Assembly (NCBI GenBank): GCA_910587555.1
Contig: CAJULV010000082.1
Span: 3,843-15,220 of the forward strand
Length of the DNA stretch: 11,378 nt
Direction of reading: 5' to 3'
Source of the DNA: an uncultured Acetatifactor sp.
GTDB lineage: Bacteria > Bacillota > Clostridia > Lachnospirales > Lachnospiraceae
The notes beneath the pieces are model-generated. The model ran no database searches. It was not told where the DNA came from and saw nothing but the letters and a program-made list of their open reading frames with translations. Position numbers and translations under genes: made by a program. Numbering within the stretch: the first letter of the stretch is position 1; the number at the start of each line of letters is the position of its first letter. Positions 8,042-11,378 of the stretch are shown here, in pieces.

Positions 8042-8851
8042 TCACCCTTCCAACCGCCGTATCCCCTCGCTGAACAGGGAAAATCCCAGCACAAGCCACA
8101 CAATCGTCAGGCCCGGTGCCAGGGCACACCAGGGTGCCGACTGCAGATATCCCTGGGCGTCCGAAAGCATATTGCCCAGGCTGGCATCCGGAGGCTGCAC
8201 CCCGATTCCCAGATAACTCATGCCGGACTCCGCCAGAATGGCATTGTTGAAACCGATCATCATCGACACCCAGAACACGGAAAAAATATTAGGCAGTATA
8301 TGGATAAAAAGAATACGGAATTTCCCCACTCCCATCATTCTGGCCCGCTTGATATAATCCGCATCCCGCAGCCGGATAAATTCACCCCGGACAATCCGCA
8401 CAAAACTGGGCGTAAACACCAGGGACATGGAAATAATCACATTCTGCCTGCCGGTTCCCAGCAAACTGATGATTACCAAAGTCAGCAGAATACTGGGAAA
8501 ACTGTTCAGGGCATCCGTGACGCGCATGACAAACTCGTCCAGTACACCCCCGAAATACCCGGTAAACGCCCCCAGAAGGATTCCCTCCAGTCCGGAAAAA
8601 AACACCACCAGGCTGCTGATGACCATGGTGGTACCAAGTCCCTGCATAACCCTGGAAAATATATCCCGCCCGAAATTATCCGTGCCGAACAGATGTCTCA
8701 GGGACGGCGCCGAAAATTTTTCCGAGGCGGACATTGCCGTAGTGCTGTAAGGAGTCCAGAAAAACCCCAGTATGCCCAGCACCACGGCAATACCCGTCAT
8801 CACAATACCGGCATACAGATATTTATTCCACTTTTTCCCGTTTTTCTTCAT
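8042..8851 (-). CDS. ABC importer permease, DppC/OppC type
   Basis: The 269-residue inner-membrane protein is the second permease half of the importer. It begins with a basic MKKNGKKWNK and a membrane helix (about 11-31). The family motif FGTDNFGRDIFSR follows at 55-67, as in DppC, OppC and NikC. The cytoplasmic EAA loop that contacts the ATPase lies at about 165-189 (RARMMGVGKFRI...LPN). The conserved LGIGVQPPDASLGNML is at 214-229, with a final helix near 245-260. Its length is slightly short for the family (about 280-300). The start at 8851 follows an AAGGAAG site. A 174-nt gap separates it from the upstream permease; no gene was found in that gap, and the only in-frame extension lacks a usual start codon. 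Confidence 0.93.
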   Translation of the reverse strand: MKKNGKKWNKYLYAGIVMTGIAVVLGILGFFWTPYSTTAMSASEKFSAPSLRHLFGTDNFGRDIFSRVMQGLGTTMVISSLVVFFSGLEGILLGAFTGYFGGVLDEFVMRVTDALNSFPSILLTLVIISLLGTGRQNVIISMSLVFTPSFVRIVRGEFIRLRDADYIKRARMMGVGKFRILFIHILPNIFSVFWVSMMIGFNNAILAESGMSYLGIGVQPPDASLGNMLSDAQGYLQSAPWCALAPGLTIVWLVLGFSLFSEGIRRLEG

Positions 8852-9025
8852 ACCGGCTTCTTCCTTTCCCCATGAACCCTGCCAATCCTGTAAAACTGTA
8901 CTCCTCCCGGTTCCCTCCGGTCAATTTATGGAAACATCCATGCCCTGCAGCCAAACTGCCCAAACATGCGCCCTTCTGTCCGCACCGCCCGGCCGCCGCG
9001 CAAAAGGCCCTCTCTGCCGCAGCCT

Positions 9026-9979
9026 TTACGAAATCCTGGGATCTACCACCTTATACAGAATATCCACCAGAAAATACACAAAAATAACCACAAATGTAAT
9101 GTACAAAATCAATATCTCCACCACCGGAAAATCTCTTGTGGAGATGGAACTGATCAGCAGTCTGCCGATACCCGGCAAACCGAACACCTGCTCCACCACA
9201 ATGCTGCCTGCCACAATTTCCGCCACAATCATGCCCAGAAATGTAATCACAGGCATCATGGCATTCCGAAGCACATGCCCATACATGACTCTCTGGTCCC
9301 CGCAGCCCTTGCTGTAAGCCGTGCGGACATAATCCGAGCCCATCTCCGTAAGCATGGAATTTCGTAAAAATCTTGCCGTCATGGCAATTTTCGGCAATGC
9401 AATGGATATGGCCGGAAACAGCAGATAACCTAAGAAACCCCAGAAATTCTCCTGATACCCCACATAACCGCCGGGAGAGAACCATTTTAACAGAATACCG
9501 AACAACCAGGTCACCAGAATGCCCAAAAAGAAAGACGGCACCGCCATAGTCACCTGTGTAATCACCCCCAGGGCCGCATCCAGCACACGGGATCTGCTCT
9601 TTGCCCACAGTACGCCCATGGGAATGGATACCAGTACAATCAGCACCAGGGAAATCGCCGCCAGCCACAGCGTCACAGGAAGCTTGTCCCCGATCAGCTC
9701 CGCCACCGGCATCATTTCGTTCATATTTTTGGAATACCGGTAGCTGATGCCAAGGTCTCCCCTCAGCACCCCTGCAGCCCAGTTCCCGTAACGCACCAGG
9801 GGCGGGTCATTTAAGCCCAGTTCCTCCCGAAGCGCCTCCTCCCGTTCCGGCGTGGCCTCCGTGCCCAAAATGGAGGAAACCACGTCCCCGGGAATGATCT
9901 GAAAGGCAAGAAAGGCAGCCGCGGAAACCAGAAACAATGTCATAATGAGAGTAATGATTTTTTTACCTAAGTATTTCAC
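9026..9979 (-). CDS. ABC importer permease, DppB/OppB type, GTG start
   Basis: The 317-residue inner-membrane protein is the first permease half. An N-terminal helix (about 7-27) is followed by FQIIPGD at 26-32, typical of DppB and NikB. The periplasmic-side segment LGLNDPP...GDLGISY (54-80) is also typical. Five further helices follow, with the EAA loop at about 217-240 and VEQVFGLPGIGRLL at 262-275. GTG at 9979 is chosen because GGAGG sits 7 nt upstream and VKYLGKKIIT begins where the family normally begins. The longer frame from ATG 10063 would add 28 basic residues encoded by the intercistronic repeats and is rejected. It lies 221 nt downstream of the binding-protein gene. Confidence 0.93.
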   Translation of the reverse strand: MKYLGKKIITLIMTLFLVSAAAFLAFQIIPGDVVSSILGTEATPEREEALREELGLNDPPLVRYGNWAAGVLRGDLGISYRYSKNMNEMMPVAELIGDKLPVTLWLAAISLVLIVLVSIPMGVLWAKSRSRVLDAALGVITQVTMAVPSFFLGILVTWLFGILLKWFSPGGYVGYQENFWGFLGYLLFPAISIALPKIAMTARFLRNSMLTEMGSDYVRTAYSKGCGDQRVMYGHVLRNAMMPVITFLGMIVAEIVAGSIVVEQVFGLPGIGRLLISSISTRDFPVVEILILYITFVVIFVYFLVDILYKVVDPRIS

Positions 9980-9986
9980 ACTGCTG

Positions 9987-9991
9987 CCTCC
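9987..9991 (-). promoter_or_regulatory. Ribosome binding site deciding the GTG start of the DppB-type permease
   Basis: On the minus strand GGAGG lies 7 nt before GTG at 9979, just beyond the end of the repeat block. It supports the short GTG start over the in-frame ATG 84 nt upstream. Confidence 0.75.
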
Positions 9992-10000
9992 TAATTTAAT

Positions 10001-10193
10001 CGCTGCGCGATGGCTCTTAAGGGTGATGTTTCTTCTGCGCTTCCTTGGGAGAGAAACTTTCATTCCAAAGAACCCTCATGAAAGTTCCTCTCACGCGCAT
10101 CGAAACTTCACCTTCGCTGCGCGATGGCTCTTAAGGGTGATGTTTCTTCAGCGCTTCCTTGCTTTCGAAACTTCACCTTCGCTGCGCGATGGC
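10001..10193. repeat. Nested direct repeats between binding-protein and permease genes
   Basis: Unit A begins at 10001 and unit B at 10115 (114-bp period); their first 47 bases match with one difference. Both units end in the same run that leads into CGCTGCGCGATGGC (10100-10128 and 10165-10193 are identical over 29 bases, 65-bp period). Unit B is about 65 bp; unit A carries 52 bp (10048-10099) where B has 3 bp. A third partial copy starts at 10180. Each copy starts with a small dyad, TCGC-TGC-GCGA. The arrangement resembles REP/BIME-style intergenic elements in concept, but no family name is assigned. Confidence 0.9.
10049..10092 (-). promoter_or_regulatory. 15-bp intercistronic mRNA hairpin
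   Basis: On the minus-strand transcript GAGAGGAACUUUCAU (10092-10078) pairs with AUGAAAGUUUCUCUC (10063-10049) over 15 positions, with one G-U pair and a 14-nt loop. No U-run follows, so it is not a classical intrinsic terminator. Its place just after the binding-protein stop suggests protection of the upstream mRNA from 3' decay or partial termination, giving more binding protein than permease. That role is inference. Confidence 0.7.
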
Positions 10194-10200
10194 CACCACC

Positions 10201-11378
10201 TTATTCTACAATGTACACGGTACTCATGTCCTGCACGTATACGGGATAGAACTTATATCCCGCAAGGCGCTTGCTGATCGCCGTCATATTGGCAGGAGCC
10301 TGGATGAAGACGCTGCCCGCCTCATCACAGAGAATCTTCTGCAGCTCCTTGTAATACCCTGCCTTCTCCTCGGGATCCAACGCAGCCTGGGCCTTTGCAT
10401 AATTTTCATCATAGGCCGCGCTCTGGAAATTGATGAAATTCTTCTTGGAGTCGGTCTGGAAGCGGTTCATCAGGTATCCGGGGGTCATATCGCAGGTCAG
10501 GGCAGTGATCGTGGCGTCAAACTGGCGTCCGTTGTACACCTCGTCAAGCCAGGTGCCGTTCTCCATGCCCTTGATGGTGGCGTTAATGCCGATATTCTTC
10601 AGCTGCTCCACGATGACCTCCCCGGTCTGCATGTGGAACGGGTAAGTGGAGACAATGGCGATCTCCATATCAAATCCGTCCCCGTAGCCCGCGTCTGCCA
10701 TCAGCTCCTTGGCCTTCTCCACATTGGCCGCGCTGCCGTAAGTCTCGTTCAGGTCCACATAGTACTCCTTCAGAGTAGGCAGCATGGCGGAACTGATCAA
10801 AGTACCGTTTCCGCCTCCCACAAAGCCGTTGATCTCGTCCTTGTCCAAAGCGTAGCTGATGGCCTGGCGCACCCGCACATCGTTCAGCGGTTCCACGGCA
10901 TTGTTCAGAAACAGCGCCTGCACCATATTGGTGGGGGAGGAAATCACCTGATGGCTGTCCTTGAGAGCCTGGGCCTGGGAATCCGTCAGGTAAGCATAGA
11001 AATCAACGGTACCGCCCTGGAGCTCCATCAGAGATGTATCCCCGTCGCCCATGATCTTGAATTCCACACTGTCCAGATAGGGAAGCCCCTCCTGCCAGTA
11101 ATCAGGATTCTTCGCCATGGTGATGCCCTTTAAAGGCTCGTAGGAAACATAAGAAAACGGCCCGGTGCCAACAGGATCCGCCCCTTCCGCCTCCCCGCTT
11201 CCCGCGGGAATAATGGCTGCCACAAAGCTGTAAATCAGCTCCGTGTTGGCACTTCCTACCGTAACCTGAACCGTCTGTTCGTCGATTATATCAACTGCCT
11301 GTATCGTGCTCAGGGTGGAAATTAAGGGAGTGCCATCCAACAGTCCCGATACCCTCTCCAGAGAGTACTTCACATCCT
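10201..11378 (-). CDS. Family-5 (peptide/nickel-type) extracellular substrate-binding protein, N-terminus outside window
   Basis: The last 391 residues and TAA at 10203-10201 are present. The frame is open to the right edge, where DVKYSLERV appears; this is the classic SBP_bac_5 'DVKYSLER' segment found well inside the protein, so roughly 100 or more residues including the lipoprotein signal are missing. Other family marks are the GTGPF turn (near 11165), AKNPDYW, an LNN...DVRVRQAISYALDKDEI segment (near 10820-10910), and a C-terminal lobe ending in STVYIVE. The protein captures substrate outside the membrane and hands it to the two permeases encoded downstream. Family 5 members bind peptides, nickel chelates, opines or sugars; no ligand can be read from this part. 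It is the first gene of the operon inside the window. Confidence 0.92.
   Translation of the reverse strand, partial: DVKYSLERVSGLLDGTPLISTLSTIQAVDIIDEQTVQVTVGSANTELIYSFVAAIIPAGSGEAEGADPVGTGPFSYVSYEPLKGITMAKNPDYWQEGLPYLDSVEFKIMGDGDTSLMELQGGTVDFYAYLTDSQAQALKDSHQVISSPTNMVQALFLNNAVEPLNDVRVRQAISYALDKDEINGFVGGGNGTLISSAMLPTLKEYYVDLNETYGSAANVEKAKELMADAGYGDGFDMEIAIVSTYPFHMQTGEVIVEQLKNIGINATIKGMENGTWLDEVYNGRQFDATITALTCDMTPGYLMNRFQTDSKKNFINFQSAAYDENYAKAQAALDPEEKAGYYKELQKILCDEAGSVFIQAPANMTAISKRLAGYKFYPVYVQDMSTVYIVE

Noticed and set aside
7996..8103. 36-residue N-terminal extension of the ATPase
   Set aside because: It would overlap the permease gene and has no family similarity; the ATG at 7995 has its own upstream site.
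8852..9025. Extra gene in the gap between the two permeases
   Set aside because: No frame with a start, ribosome site and plausible protein was found in these 174 bases.
10049..10092. Intrinsic terminator after the binding-protein gene
   Set aside because: The hairpin stem is strong but no U-run follows on the minus strand.
10159..11133. 324-codon plus-strand open frame
   Set aside because: It is antisense to the well-supported family-5 binding protein; the His/Leu-rich peptide is typical of a shadow frame.
11371..11373. GTG at 11373 as the binding-protein start
   Set aside because: It falls inside the conserved DVKYSLER segment, so the gene simply continues past the window edge.

Overview
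The window looks like chromosomal DNA of a Gram-positive, probably gut-dwelling clostridium (Lachnospiraceae-like Bacillota). This rests on strong AGGAGG-type ribosome binding sites, a GTG start, a moderate G+C content, a very large secreted modular glycosidase with FIVAR modules and a Pro/Glu/Gly repeat stalk, and a family-5 peptide-type ABC importer. The genus is an inference from style, not from a marker gene. No tRNA, rRNA, CRISPR array or transposase was seen.

Layout, left to right. Positions 1-5192 (minus strand) hold most of one giant gene: a secreted GH85 endo-beta-N-acetylglucosaminidase with a signal peptide, catalytic barrel, beta-sandwich modules, leucine-rich repeats, a CBM32/F5-8C-like module and three FIVAR modules. 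Its end in this window is a minisatellite encoding PTEEPG repeats, and its C-terminus lies beyond the left edge. Positions 5193-5488 are an AT-rich non-coding stretch with candidate promoters. Positions about 5489-6089 (plus strand) carry a decayed gene, perhaps a lipoprotein, that reads through only if one stop and two single-base frameshifts are repaired. Positions 5951-6210 (minus strand) contain two tiny overlapping ORFs of doubtful status.

Positions 6370-11378 (minus strand) are an ABC importer operon read right to left: substrate-binding protein (N-terminus cut by the window), an intercistronic repeat/hairpin block, DppB-type permease, DppC-type permease, and a single fused two-domain ATPase. 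The last four parts together make a complete importer except for the missing N-terminal part of the binding protein.

How the parts could work together: GH85 enzymes cut the chitobiose core of N-glycans, freeing glycans and leaving proteins carrying one GlcNAc. A peptide-type importer next door could take up peptides or other small products. The two units are separated by about 1.2 kb of decayed sequence, so a shared pathway is only a hypothesis. The most unusual items are the silent-site-only variation in the 18-bp minisatellite, and the nested repeat plus 15-bp hairpin lying exactly between the binding-protein and permease genes.
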